Source: Aurifilum marmelostoma (taxonomy: Eukaryota > Ascomycota > Sordariomycetes > Diaporthales > Cryphonectriaceae). Taken from it: a DNA stretch of 64,000 bases. Numbering within the stretch: position 1 is the first letter of the stretch; each line of letters starts with the position of its first letter. The stretch covers positions 930,001-994,000 of the forward strand of contig JAMXSV010000006.1 in the NCBI GenBank assembly GCA_027559495.1. Direction: 5' to 3'. This document shows positions 1 to 12,811 of this stretch, piece by piece. The notes under the pieces are model-generated. The model was not told the origin of the DNA. It ran no database searches and was given only the letters and a program-made list of their open reading frames with translations. Made by a program: the position numbers and the translations under genes.

Positions 1-150
1 CGGGCCAATCATGCCGTCAATTGAGACCGCCATATAGTTGCAACCGACATTTAACGCCCTCGACGATTCGCAGCTTAACCAGCAACTCACGTCCCCATAT
101 TTGCCCACAGAGCGATCAGGGAAAGAACAACGGAAACAATCTTGCTCAGG
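1..150. other. Leader or upstream sequence of the first gene
   Basis: No separate gene is seen. The frame of exon 1 stays open back to a TAA at 76-78, after which no ATG occurs until 151, so this is read as 5' untranslated sequence. A further upstream exon cannot be excluded because the window begins here. Confidence 0.4.
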
Positions 151-288
151 ATGCCTCGACCACGGATAGTCGCCGTTCCCGTCGTCTCGTCTCCGCTTCC
201 GGTACCTGTGGCGCTGAGACTAGACCCTCGGCAGCAGGGCAGCAATGTTCCCTCCCCTGGTTCCGATTCTGGTTCCGGGGGCGGTGGT

Positions 289-326
<38 letters not shown>

Positions 327-2023
327 TAGCAATGACAACAACAATAACGACAGCAGTGGTGGTGTCAGCACGACAGCTATAGTTCGTCCTAGCCCTTTCT
401 TCCCAGCCCCCCCCCCTCCATCGCGGCGGGTCGTCGATTTGTAGGCGCTCTCTACTGACCAAACCTCTCTCCTCCGTATAGATCATCCTGGCCGTGGTAG
501 TAGCCATCATCGTATTGATCTGCGCCTTTCTCTTCCTCCGCATCGTCCGATCCCGCAATGCGGAGCCGAAATATCTCCCCAAGCCTCTGAGGAAGCTGTG
601 GTCCAAATGGGATGTAGGCCCCCGCCGCTCCAAGACACGATATGCGCGAACCGGTGATGGCGGGGAAGACGACCGCTTCCACCCTCGCGTGCGCATGCGC
701 GAGGCCCAGGATAACCTGGAAGACGCCCTGCACCTGGCAGTGGCACAGCAGGAGGCAGCAGCCCGCCGGGCCAGCCAGAACGCTGGTGCCACAGGCCAAG
801 ACGGTGTCAACCGAAACACATCGGTCCGGTCCGTCATGACCCTTCCTGCCTACCGCCCCAAGGCTACAGACACGGAACAGGTGCTAGGCCGGGAGGGCGA
901 GCGCGATGGCATCGACACCGTCGTCGAGCTGCCGACCGCCGAGGAGGAGGAGGCCATGCGCGAGGAGGAGATGGATGCCTTGTACCAGATCCGACTCGCC
1001 AGGCGCCGCCAGCTCGCAGAGCGCGAGGAGAGGCGGCAGGAGCGGAGGGAGGCGAGGGAGAGACACGACCATCGTGCCCTGGCCGAGATCAGAAATCGTG
1101 CAAGAGAGGCGTCCGAGCAGGCCGTGCGAGAGGTCGATGAGCTGCGGGGACAGCACGATGTCATCAAGCAGAACCGGCAGCGGGCTGTCAGCAGCGTATC
1201 CTATGCGGATGTCGGCCTGGTCCGGGCCGATGGGACGAGACTGCGCGCAAACAGCAACGAGAGCGAGCGCATGGGCCTGCTGAGCGACGCGGCGAGCATT
1301 GCACTCAGCAACGGCGACGCCCAGAGCTCACTGCAGCACAGGAGGCTGCCCAGCTCGCAGAGCGTGCTGAGCATCGACACGTTCAGGAGCCACAACGGAG
1401 GCGGCTCGAGGTCTGCGTCTCCAGGCCAGGGCACGGCCCGCAGCCGAGCCAGCTCCAGAGGCCAGCTGAGCGAGGGCTATAGCATGGCCACCCTGCCACG
1501 GGCGGGCTCTGCCATGTCGCAGCGGGCCGGCTCCAGCCCTGAGCTGATCGACGCGGCAGAGGCAGATATCGGCGAGAACGAGATGCCCATGCACTCGCCT
1601 CCAGGATATGACGACGTCTCGCTCGAGGAGCTTACCCCTCCCGAGGCCTTGTACCAATCAGGGCAGTCCGGACGAGACAGCCCGTACAACGACCCGCCGC
1701 CCGACTATCCCGGCCAGGCTGCAGAAGAACGTGCACGTCAACAGGACAGCCCGACGCGGGCTCGACAGAACCGACTCTCTGCGCACATGGCAGACCTCGC
1801 GGCCCAACAGCAACAACAACAGCAGCAGCAGGCTGCTATGGAGGCGCAGCAGCAGCAGCAGGAGCAGGAGCGGGCCGCCTCGACGACACAGACGGGACAA
1901 AGCTCAAGAGGGGTCGGCGGGATCCCGCAGCTCCCGAGTCTGAGGCTGTCTGGTCTCCCGCAGATCGTTATCGAACCCTCCAGCGCTCGCCCAGCAGACG
2001 AGCACGAGAACGAGAGGCCATGA
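151..2023 (+). CDS. Single-pass membrane protein with PPxY motifs, candidate Rsp5 adaptor
   Basis: Two exons, 151-381 and 482-2023, join in phase 0 to give about 590 aa. The 100-bp intron runs from GTTCGT to CGTATAG. The join places ...GGVSTTAI directly before IILAVVVAIIVLICAFLFL, which makes one clean transmembrane helix (about residues 76-96) followed by Arg residues. The N-terminal part is Ser/Gly/Asn-rich with 12 consecutive Ser (47-58). The cytoplasmic part has a long charged helix, probably coiled coil (about 230-311), two PY motifs (PPGY at 450, PPDY at 483), a Gln-rich stretch (about 519-543) and a Pro-rich tail. PPxY motifs bind the WW domains of Nedd4/Rsp5 ubiquitin ligases, so an adaptor role is inferred, not shown. 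I did not recognise a named family. The start is the first ATG after an in-frame stop at 76-78. No convincing signal peptide is seen, and an upstream exon outside the window is possible. Confidence 0.72.
289..324 (+). repeat. AGC trinucleotide repeat encoding poly-Ser
   Basis: Twelve perfect AGC units lie in exon 1 of the first gene and encode 12 Ser in the predicted extracytoplasmic segment. Length variation here would keep the reading frame. Confidence 0.9.
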
Positions 2024-3545
2024 TCTTTGCCGAGGGGGCAAGGCATGTGGTAGAGATGGTGTTCAATGACATGGACAGAAAGCCAAACCTCAACGGTGAC
2101 GACGTTGTACATCTCGCGGACAGAGAGACGAATCCCACGACAGGACGACCAGAACGACCAGCTCCGGGAAGCACAAAAGGAATAGGTCTCAGGAGGAGTT
2201 TAGCCCGGGCATTTTCTTCGTACACTTATGTTATACTCGTTTTCCCACCAACGACAAAAGATCAGGAGGTGGGCGTCAACCCTTTCTTTTTCAAGCGGAC
2301 AATTGCAGAGATACCAAATCAAGGTCATACATACATATATATATACATACATACACACGGAGTCAGTCAGTCATCCATATTTATGGAACAGCTATTGCCT
2401 TTCCTTTTTTGGGTGGGGAGTTTGGAAGGGAGGGAAAGGGGGTCCCATTAGCAATCTTGCACTCGAGCATGATTATATAAAATGCCATTGTAATTTGCAT
2501 CAACGTTATTTTTCTATGGTCTATCTCCCCAGCTCCTGTCGTCGTAGAGATTTGAGAATCATCTGAGGATCAAATGGCCATAGTGATCATCACATCACAT
2601 CACCACAACAGTAGAGTTATGTACAATACGGAGACCATGGTGGTAGCGATTTTGGAAGAAGAAAAGCTGTTATATAGATAGAAGTCCCAATACAAAGACA
2701 CTGACAGCTTCACTTGGTCTACGAATATGCTCTTTGATCCACCTCTGGCTTCTTCTCCACTGCTTTAAATAGTCATTCCCTAGGGCCGTCATTACACAGA
2801 CACCCTTAGTATCCAGCGCAACAGATATCTGGAAGGGCCTGGTGAGGGGGAATCAAACGGAATATCATTATAGGAATAGAATGTTAGATGTTTTTGTATG
2901 AGAGTGTGTGTGAGTATAACGGACAATGATCTGCTAGCAAACTTTATCTCGCGGCCTCGAGCCGAAACCGGTTCGCCATCTCAACTCACTTGCTCAAATT
3001 CTCCCCCTCTCCCGATAATATAAAATAAGAACTCTCTTGAAAACCTCCCAAAGACACAAAGAATTACCTAGCAACGCCAGCTAGGTGTAAGAAACAGTCT
3101 TCAGCCACCAGTAAATGAGATGAAGCTTGGGTGATAGGTATCATCGTGATCTCTTCCTCGCTTTCCATAGCATGTGAAAACATTCCAATGCGGTAATAAT
3201 CGAACAAACTGCGGCGGGGTATTTGGTCTTTCTGTCTCCGGCTGCTTCCGCGTCCAGGGGCGTGCAGCCATATGTTAATATGCTGGCCAGCGCGCTGGTC
3301 GCTTGCTGCCTGATCGCCTTTTTTGAGGCAATCCCTGCTTAAATTGCATGGATCCAGCTGCGATGAAGGCGTGATGGATAACTCGCAACGCTTCCAATCT
3401 GAACATGGTCTCTCTCTTCCTCTTTTTTTTTCCTTTAAAAAAAGAAAAAGGAAAAAACGGTGCGACAACCCTATGTGGGGGTATGCTGACGGGGGGCTGT
3501 TGCAAGGTTGATGAATCTCGTTGGGCTGGTATCTTCACGAGACAT
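2024..3545. other. Convergent intergenic region with two 3' ends
   Basis: The region lies between the stop of the PPxY membrane protein and the stop of the Kin4-type kinase on the opposite strand, so it should hold both 3' UTRs and terminators. It is AT-richer than the genes, with a TA/CA-rich tract near 2331-2356. A T-rich then A-rich imperfect foldback lies near 3426-3460. No open frame here resembles a protein. Confidence 0.5.
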
Positions 3546-6500
3546 TCATCGGTCTTCGCCACCTCTTGCCTTCCCTCTCCTGCGGAAGAAGTCCATTACT
3601 CTCCTCGCGGCTCCACTGCTACCTGCAGGACCGTGCCGTTGCGACTGCGAGTACTCATCCGTATCGTAGGCATCAACGAACCGCTTGTTCTTGGACAGAA
3701 CACCACGGCCACCCCTGCTAGGAGTTCTCCTGGAGTCGGACTGATCGAGCGAGTAGGCTGATTGGTTTGTTGGCCGTTGAATGTGCTCAGCAGACGAATT
3801 CGAGGCGCTATTGAGGGCTGCTCCCTGCTGCTGATGCTGCATCATACGAGCCTGGCCCTGGTGCTGCCCAGCGTCTTGTTGCCTCTGGCCCGGCGTCGCG
3901 TGTGTTGAGCCGTACTGCTGCTGGTACTGTTGGGCCTGGCCAGGTGCCGAAGTCGGGGCGGGTCCTTGAGGATGAGGTTGTTGTAGTTGAGCGTACATGC
4001 CGTCGATATCGGTAGCGTCCGGCGCCTGGGGTTGCTCAAAGTACCGTCCATGCTCATCGACCTGTGGCGGATCTTGGGTCGCCAAGCTCGGTTGCGACCC
4101 ACGCTGGTCGTAGCCGTCATCCTTTCCGAGCCCGATGGCCTTCGAGAACGAGTTGGGCAGCAAGGAGAACCGCTTGCTCTGCTTATCGAGGGACGTCGAC
4201 GATCCTGTCATGCTTCCAGACCTCTTCTTCCCTCCCAGGCCGAGCGAGAATGACCGCCGTGAGGGCTTCGAGTCCATCGACGGGCGGCCCACGGCATCGT
4301 CAGCGATGGGCTTGGTCATGCTGACAGGAGGGTATCTCTTCTCGTCGGGGCGAGCTTGTTGGCTCCTGCGGTTCTTATTGCCAAAGAGCGACCCGCTCCG
4401 GCCAAAGATCTTGCCGCCGATCTCACCGATCGTGTTCGACCGCCTGTGGCCCTTGGTGTCGCTGCCAGCATCGGAGTATCCGGAGGTGCTGGATGCCTTG
4501 TTCTGCGTGTTGACGGAGAGTCTGCCGAAATCCGTGCTCTGCGTATGCGCGTGGCCAGAGGGTTCGTAGTTGGAGCGACCGGGCGGTTGTTGTATTCTTC
4601 CATGCACGTTAGTATCAGCAACCATGGGGGCGGATGGCTCGGCATACTGAGATCTTCCGCTTCCAAGACCCATTGAATTGGATGACCCGCCGGTCATGGG
4701 GCGACCTGAAGCGCCCATGCCAGAAGTCATCCAGGAGCCATCAGAAGCTGCCCGTGTAGATTCACGGCTCGTCCTAGACGGCGCCACGGCCTGGTTGTTG
4801 TTCATGTGCGTGCTTGGCGGCTTCCTCGAGGAGACGGGGGGGTACTGCTGGGCTGCCGGCGGGTCTCGGGGGAGCGGCTTCTCGGACGGAACCTCGACGG
4901 GCCCTTGACTGCTCGAGCGCGCCTTGGTCTTGGAGCTGCCGCCCTGGTGGGCACTGCCGGCGGTCTCACCACGTTGTGTCTGGGTGTTTGGCGCAACATA
5001 TTCCACCTGCACTGTCCTTCTCTTGTTGTCCCTCTGCTGCTTGGCATGCGCCGCAGCCTCGGCCTCGGGGTCGACGGTACCCTGCTTGCTAGCCAGGCCG
5101 CCGATGGCGGGCGCGGGAGCGGGCTTCCTGTGTGCCTCCCTGACAGAAGCACTGCGACCCATTGTGGGCCGGTCGTCCTCCTCCCCGACGGTCGTGTTCT
5201 GGATCTCCCCTGGCGTGGTCGTGCTGCTGGTGATGAACTCGACGACGTGCGCATACTCGCTCAGCCAGCTGTGTCTGGCGACTTCGAAGAGGTCGGCGCG
5301 TTTTCGCGGGTTCGGGACTAATATCCGTCGCAACAGATCGCGTGCGTGAGGTGTGACGTATTCGGGAAAGGTGAGCGGTGTGTTGACGATGTACTTGTAG
5401 AGCAGATTGATGTTGTCGCCCTCGGGGTTCGCAGGGTCATCATCAAAAGGGAGATAGCCTGCCAGCATGGCATACTGGGAGCGTTGTCAGCTGTCATGGA
5501 GTCAAGAGATCAGCTCTCCACCAAAACTTACCAATATTACACCACAGCTCCATACATCGACCTTGCGACCGGTGTACAGCGAGTCGCTGACGACTAGCTC
5601 TGGGGCGGCATAACAGGGACTGCCACAGCTCGTCTGCATCAGATCACCTTTCCTCAACCCATTGGGCTTCACCTGATTCAGGCCCATACGCTTGACAAAC
5701 TCGCGGTCGCTGAGGTTGTTCTCCTCCTCGTCAGAGAGCTCCTCTGTGGGGTCGAAAGTGTTTGCAAAACCAAAATCGGTGATGATAATGTTGCGATTGC
5801 GGTCGAGCAACAGGTTCTCCAGCTTCAGATCTCGGTGCACGATACCCTTCTTGTGCAGATACCCCACGCCAGACACAAGCTGGGCGAAGAGCCGCCGGGC
5901 GGCGTTATCCTTGAGGTAGCGGTGGTTAAGGATGTAATCGAAGAGCTCGCCTCCCGAAGCATACTCCAAGACGATACCGTAATGCCGTTCAGACTCTTCC
6001 ATCTTGTGCAGCCGGACGATGTTGGGATGCGTCAGCTGTTTGAGGATATGGACCTCACGCATGATCTTGGCCATGCGAGACGGATTGCTGCCAAGCTGGT
6101 CCTTCTTGATGAGCTTGATGGCGACCTGTATAGAGCGCGGGATGGTAGTCAGCATCATGAAACAAGTATTCACCGCCGGAGCGGTCTTTTGTTGGGGGTT
6201 GTTTTCTGGTGGTTTTTTTTTTTTTATCGTCTTACCTGCACGCCGCCCTCTTGCTTCCAGCCAAGCTTGACCTTGCCAAACTCGCCCTCACCAATAGTGT
6301 TGCCCAGGATGTACTCGCCAAACTTGGTGTGCTTCTCTCGCTTGCTGTAGTCGTGCCTGCTCCGGGTACCGCGCCGAGACTCCTCGCCCTGCTGCTCACC
6401 GGCGGCGGTGGCGGCGGCGTCATCAAGGACTTCTGACGGGTGTCGGTGCGACAGTGCGGCGCGTTCACGTTCCCGCTCGATGTCGACCTCGGGCTGTGAT

Positions 6501-7189
6501 ACCAGCATTGTGTTCAATATCTCACTCGCCTCCCGAGAGGGACCTTGCGGGGTGGACGATGCGCTGTGCTGTGTCCGGATAGGCATCGAGACGGGCGGCG
6601 CATTTGCTCTTGCCGCATCTCTCTGGCTGTTACTGCTCGGCTTTTCTGACCTTCGGCTGCGGCTGCCATCCTCCTGATAGCCCTGGCCGGCACCAGCCTG
6701 TCCATTGGCATCGGCGCCGCCATATCGCTGGGATGCCGACCGCTCCCCAGACTGCTGTTTTCTCGAAGACGTCGAGACACCGCCAGAATTGCCCGGGACC
6801 TGCTGGGACGAGGTTCGTGGGGGCACGACGGCGGAAGGCATGTTCTTGTTGCGACGATCGGAGGAGGAGGGCCGATCGTAAGTTGTGTTGACGGGAATGG
6901 GGGACGCAAGGGCGGCGCGGGAACTCATTGGGGAGTTGGTCTGGTCTCCTTTGTTGACTCCGTTGCCGTTGCCGTTGCTGTGTTTCCTGGAGGAGCGATG
7001 AGAAGCTGAGGAGGAAGGATTGATGTTCTGAGACGTAGCATAATAGGGGTCACGCCCTGGCGACGAGGTCAATTGCTGTTGTTGGCGACCAGGGCCGGCA
7101 GACGAGGTGGCGGCTAGAGGCGGTGAGCTGAGGGTCGCGACGGAGGTTGCAGTCTGATGGGGTGTGGTCTGTAGTGCAGCCGATGACAT
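3546..7189 (-). CDS. kin4: Serine/threonine protein kinase, Kin4/KfsA (S. pombe Ppk1-like) family
   Basis: Three exons on the minus strand (7189-6236, 6125-5532, 5474-3546) give 1158 aa. Both introns (110 and 57 bp) are phase 0 with GTAAG donors. A disordered Ser/Gln-rich N-terminus leads to a kinase domain at about 293-587. Visible motifs are the Gly loop GEGEFGKV (300-307), VAIK with Lys322, HRDLKLEN (from 415), DFG (435-437) and [10 protein letters not shown] (485-494). The DFG-to-APE segment is unusually long and acidic ([14 protein letters not shown]), a hallmark I associate with Kin4-type kinases. The C-terminal ~570 residues are low complexity and end in a basic segment. In yeast Kin4 guards spindle position and is activated by Elm1 on the T-loop; Aspergillus KfsA limits septation. 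Those roles are known for the family and inferred here. Thr483 matches the T-loop site. A role as a Snf1-type kinase is less likely because of the activation loop. Confidence 0.88.
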
Positions 7190-10100
7190 CTTCCCACGAA
7201 AAACGCGCGGAGGGGTAGCAGCAACAACAAGTTGAGGGGGGCAAGGGGTCGTCGGTCCAGTCGGTATGCGGGTCGCAGGTGAACGTCGTGCGTTGCGGTG
7301 CGGTGACGTGACGTGACGAGGTGGGTGCAGGGAGGGAGGTGTGCTGCAGTAGGCGCTGCAGCGACACGACACGCGGCGGCGGCGGTGGCGGCGGCGGCAG
7401 CGACTCCTCTGGCCCCTTCTTCACAGGAATGCAGCTCGATTGATTATCGGCGTGACTTGGCGTCGCTCAGCTGGACCTCTTGTCGGCGCAGCGGTCGCCC
7501 GCAATTGATCGAGACCTCTCGAGTTGGGCGAGGTCGTGTAGTTTGTAGTGGTAGGCAGGACGGATTGAAGGGCGGGAAAGGGGGCGGCGGGCGTTGGGCC
7601 GGTAGGGTGTGTTTCGGGAGACGTTGGGCTTAGCACGACCTGCTAATGACCCTCTAGCACAACGTCGGGTCCTGAAGCTGGGCTGATGGCAGAGGGGTGA
7701 GGTGTCGCTGGCTAATGTCCCTCGGTCCAGACCACGGGTTTCCCAGGTCTATGAGGTCGCAGAATGCGGCGGCGGGAGAGCAGGACGAGGAGGATGGGTC
7801 GGGCAGTTGTAGTAGGAGGGAGGGATGGAGTGAGAGACGACAAGGACAGGGACGAGGAGGAGCAACAGCAGTAGCCGAAGAGCTAGTATCCACAACCTCG
7901 ACGCTGCCTCCAGCGCCTGTGCTTTTTCCTTTTCCTTTTCCTCTTTTTTTTCTTTTCCTTCTTTTTCCTTCTTTTCGCTCAGAAAAGGGCGACGTGTCGA
8001 GAGAGGGTAATTTATTGGATATGGGGAACGCGGGCAGGAGCTGAGGACTTTTCTCAGGAAAAAAAAATCAGAAAAAAATAAAATAAAAACAAAAGAACAA
8101 AACAAAATAATAAAAAAGAGAAGGAGGGGAAAAAAAAAAAAGTAACCAGGCGTGCCAGGCAAGATGAAGGGAACGGGATGTGGCCCCAAGAAGGGTAGTA
8201 GAGTGCTGTTGTGCCTTGCTTGTTTTGTATCCGTACCAAAGTCTTGGGCGTTCTTCCTCTGTCTCTCTGTCTTGCTTTCCTGTCCTGGTCCTGGGCTGGG
8301 GCTGAGTACTTTGCTGCAAGAATGAGCCTGAAGACCGGACCGTTGCGCTGTAATTATGCACTGCAAGGTGGTTTAAAATAGGTGCCCAAATCTCCAGCCA
8401 GCAAAGCAAAAGAGGGCCCAAGTCTCGTCAGGAAAATGTCAAGAGGCTCGGGCACCAATTGGCCATCCGAAGAAGAGTGTGTCTTGCTATGACGGCTTAT
8501 GGTATCATGGCTGCCCTGTGACCTCACGATCTTGTGGTGGTTGTGGTGGTTTGTCCAGACAGGTCCTGCAACAAAAAAAAAAAAGTCACCAGTCGCAGTC
8601 CTGCAGGAGGGGCGGTCAAGGGTCCCTCTTGCTGCTCCGGGTCTGCAGGTGTGTAGGGTTATGGAGATCTGTTTGTCGATGGATCGCCCTACAACTCGCT
8701 TTTTCCCAACCCCCTGTGCCTCGCCCGGAGTCTCGATTGGTAAAGTGGATGGCACTTGTCGACTCAAGGCGTGGGCACCCTGCATGCATGCAGCAGCCCG
8801 CACGGCGCGACCACCTGCAGGTCAGCTTGGGGTAAGAGCCTCTCTGGCGCTCTCTCTTCGAGCCCTGTCCTGCAAGCGCTCTAACGACCTGCCGACGTGT
8901 TCACAGCCTGGCCCAGATGTGCTGTCAATGTTGCTGTCGCTTGCCGTTTTGGTCCCGACGAATCCTGGCCACACACTCTCACTCACTCTCTCACACGCGC
9001 ACACACGGGGGGCTTGTTCTCTCTTGGTCGTGACAGCTGGCGGCTCGGAGCAGGCGAGGCGCGGCAAGACGTAGACGGTACGGTTGTTGTTGTAGGGTTA
9101 GATCAATGGTTCAATTAATCTCTAGGCGCGGCTGTGTCGCAGGAGGCCAGGTTCCGGTGGGGACTGGGTTGGCCGTGTCGAGGTCGGGTCGTGCCACGGT
9201 GGGACAGAGGTATCTGTACGGTTCGAGCAAGGGAAAAAAACTAAATAAAATGAAAAAGAAGAAAAGAACAGAGGGAAAAGAAAAGGAGAGAAAAGAACGA
9301 GAGACTGCGACTTGTCAACGAGGTACACGCCGTTGGTGGTGACGATGACGAAAAGAAGAAGGAGCAGGAGGAGGAGGAAAGAGAGTGTTTGAGGGCTGGC
9401 CCGGGGGGGGGGGGCGTTGATCGATCCTCTCTCGCAGGAAAGGGAGCAATCTGGTGGTGATGATGCAAAGGAGGGAGAGGCTGGGTCTCGAGGGCGGGCC
9501 AGGTCAAGGGATTGCAACGAAAGATCGGGGTCCTTGTCACACACACACACTCTCTCTCTCTGTGTGTGTATATGTGTTGACTGTCAATGTGGTGCGAAGC
9601 CACTATACAGTACACAACACACCACCTCTTTTTCACTGCAGGTTACTATTTTTACAGCACTATCGACTATGACACTTTCTGCTTGACTGTCCCTAATCTA
9701 ATGGCATGACACTAATAGCCATAGTAATAGTGGCGCTTGAGACGGGGTGCCTGGTCCTGACGGCATGTCAGTCAATATCAGGGCAAACAAGCAGGGAAGG
9801 GAGGGAGACGCAGAGAGAAAGAGAGAGTGTGGGTGAAGAGAGGAACAGGCATCATAAGCCAGGCGTAGAGCGTTGGGCTAGGCTAATCTCTGCAAAATTG
9901 ACAGCTCGTTTCCCTTGTGTTCCTTTGGACTTTCTTCCTTGGTTTTTCCTCTTCCCTGGGCCGAGCCACTTCGCCCAAATGACTCCACGCAAACATGTCA
10001 GCCCGGTCAATGCACGCGCTTCAAATCTCACCAACAGGCGAGCCCGACATCTCATTTCGCTGTGTGCAGTCCAATCCAACGCTGGCCGTCTTTACATAAA

Positions 10101-12432
10101 CCTTAAGCAGCAGCAGTGGTAGCAGTGCTGCCAGGAGACCTTCTCTCTCGTGTATGTCTCTCTCCCTTTCTCTCTGATTTCCCTCTTCTATTCTGCCTCC
10201 CTCAGTACGGCATCTCTGGCCTAGCTCGTGTCCTCCTCTACCCCGAGATGGCCATGTCCCGCTCCATGGCAATCTTTCCCGCCCCCTTGGCTTGACTTGC
10301 TTGCTCTAGCCTGCGGTATCAGCCGGGGACATGCCGGTCTGTCTCTGATGGCAGCTTGTACGGAGTACTAGTAAATCACGGCTTTATGCGACGCCATTTA
10401 ATTTTCCAAGATCAGTCAAGAAACCACGTCAGTCCAACAGACTTTTTCGTGTCTTCTGCTTTCTTCCTTGTTTCTGGTCAAAGAGCTCAGATGGGCCTTG
10501 GCAACGCCCAAAAGAGGTATTGCCTTGTGTAGACAGCCTCAAAATTGCTTTGCCCGCTGGGACCGACCTGGCGATACTATGTAGCACCACCACCCCGCCC
10601 CCGAGCAGAGGTAACCCGCACACCATGCCTTGGGTAGCAACAGAAGGACGGCGTGGACGGGTCACAGCATCTCCATGTCTCAGCCCCACCGACTATCAAA
10701 AGATGCCCTCGAGAGACTCGACCAACCAACCAACCGATTTTCGGGGTACCGTCGGGAACTTTGGTCATGGGCCCGCGGGGAAAACGCACGGTAATAAACA
10801 ATTGTGGTTTCAAGCACACGCACAAACAAGCCCGTCTATTCCCCCCTGCGTGGTCTCGGTGACACGGCCCACGCCTGCTTGCCTGCCTGCCATTCACAGA
10901 AGAGGGTGGTGGAGAAGGGGAATGGTCCGGTACTGCAGCGGCCTCTTTTTTTCGGGCTCCAAGGTCTTTCTCGTAAATGTCTGGCAGGTTGCAGCGTGTC
11001 TGCGGCTGGCTGAGCTTTGGTTGACCGAGGGACAAGGGGGCTGGGCTTGAAGCGGGCGGGGGGGGGGGGCCAGCAGAAGGCCAGCGCAGGTACGGCGTGT
11101 CCGTGCATATGCACCCAGCCAACATGCCAGGCACGGCGAGGCGGGTACTACCTCCCGGATCCACGATAGCTTCCAGCGGCCGGAGAAATAAACAGTCCAA
11201 ACCACACTCGAGGGCGAGTCGCCAGCAAAGCGAAGCGCCGTCATCAATACAGACGTGCTAGGCAAATTTGGCCTCGATTGACTTGGAGATGGCCGTGTCC
11301 AACTGATGTCCGTATGCTGCTACTGGTGGTGGTGCTGGTGGCTACTCTCTTTCCCCATTTCTGTGGTCCTCTCTTGTTTTGTTCCCTCTTCCTGCACCTC
11401 TGCGCTGTTCATCACACTCAGTGATTTCACAAGTTTTGTGTCGCAGTAGCGTTCATCCCAGGCCAACAGAAACGACGCTGGTCCTTGGCTGCGCTATCAG
11501 CCGTCTCCACATTATCCTTCGAGAAGGTCCGGGTCGAAGCATGTGACACGGGCAGGATTCTGCATGATGTGCCCATCGAAACCCAGCCACAGGCTTTTCT
11601 TTTCGTCCCTTTCAAACTGACGCTCTGATGCTAAGGGGCCGATACGATCGATCTCGTCGCAGAATAATCAGACGAACAGGGTAGGGGCAGGAGAAGAAAC
11701 AAAGCTGCCTGTCTATATCTGCCTTGTCAAGCTTTGAAGTAAGAGCGGGAGAGAAAAAGAAGAAAAAAAAAGGGCGAAAAGATGGCAGGTAGTTCTTCAG
11801 GACCGACCAGCTTTGCTCTGTCTTGATCTGTGTACCAGTGTAAGACATGTCTTTTCATTCCTTTCTTATTTCTTCCTTTTCTCTCTTTTCTTTTGTGGTG
11901 TCTATATTCTGGGTCCTTTTCATCCGCCAGAAAGATAGAGAGAGAGAGAGAGTGTGTGTGTGTGTGACAGGCGCTGGGGGTGAGACATGGAAATTACGTA
12001 GTGGCTCCCCAGCTGCTCCTGTTCCTGGATTGGCCCCGCGCTAAGTACCGCCTGTTGACAGGGCCCAGGGTTCGATGCACGGCAACTTTCTTCTTCAACT
12101 CATCCCAATCATCATTCATGGCCTCTTGTGCTCTGCATTGTTGTTGCCAACAATCTATCATGTTTTACTTGAAGTCTTACGGCTGGACGCACATTACAGC
12201 CAATTGCGGCATTTTTGTTTTCCCTTTCTCCGCTGGCTGTCGACAGGTGAACAAACGAGACCCTCTCAGGAGGCAGGGTAGCAATCGGTTGCCATCAATA
12301 GACCACGCGGGCGCTGATCATTATCATAAGCAAACACGCGAGCGCACCATCACCAACGCCGGCAGGACCTTGCAACTCGTGGGCGATATCCGATGACCAA
12401 ATACCCGAGACTTCTTTTCTTCCTTATTCTTT

Positions 12433-12438
<6 letters not shown>

Positions 12439-12487
<49 letters not shown>
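12439..12487 (+). repeat. Compound CT then GT dinucleotide microsatellite
   Basis: About 17 CT units (12439-12472) run straight into about 7 TG units. It lies in noncoding DNA. Confidence 0.9.
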
Positions 12488-12771
12488 CGTCTGAATATGT
12501 GCATAGAAAGCATCGCATTCTCTGTAATTTGATCGTACATAAATCAAGAATATCTCGTCGCGCTAACTCGGCCGACGAGTTTCAACCGGTGGCCCCCAGC
12601 GTGCCGACCTGACCCTTGCAGCTGGGAGTGCGGTTACGGGGTTGCATATGAGGCCTAAAGGGAGGTTGGGGAAGGAAGGGGCACTACACTGGCACCACGT
12701 ATCGCCCCGACTGGCATAAACCTTCACGGCATCTCTTCCACTCTCAGGATACTTTGTTTCCCCCCTACCTT

Positions 12772-12776
<5 letters not shown>

Positions 12777-12808
<32 letters not shown>
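12777..12808 (+). repeat. CT dinucleotide microsatellite
   Basis: Sixteen perfect CT units in noncoding DNA, only about 300 bp from the compound CT/GT array to its left. Confidence 0.9.

Positions 12809-12811
<3 letters not shown>

Noticed and set aside
441..481. Alternative GTAGGC donor at 441 for intron 1 of the first gene
   Set aside because: It would give a 41-bp intron and put exon 2 out of frame. The donor at 382 is phase 0 and makes a continuous transmembrane helix.
10577..11200. 207-codon minus-strand frame in the 7-15 kb desert
   Set aside because: Pro/Arg/Ser-biased, with no motif and no splice partner. Frames of about 200 codons are expected by chance in this much GC-rich DNA.
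12060..12090. GGTTCGA-type motif like a tRNA B box
   Set aside because: No paired T-arm, A box or acceptor stem is present around it. The same holds for the similar motif at 42369.
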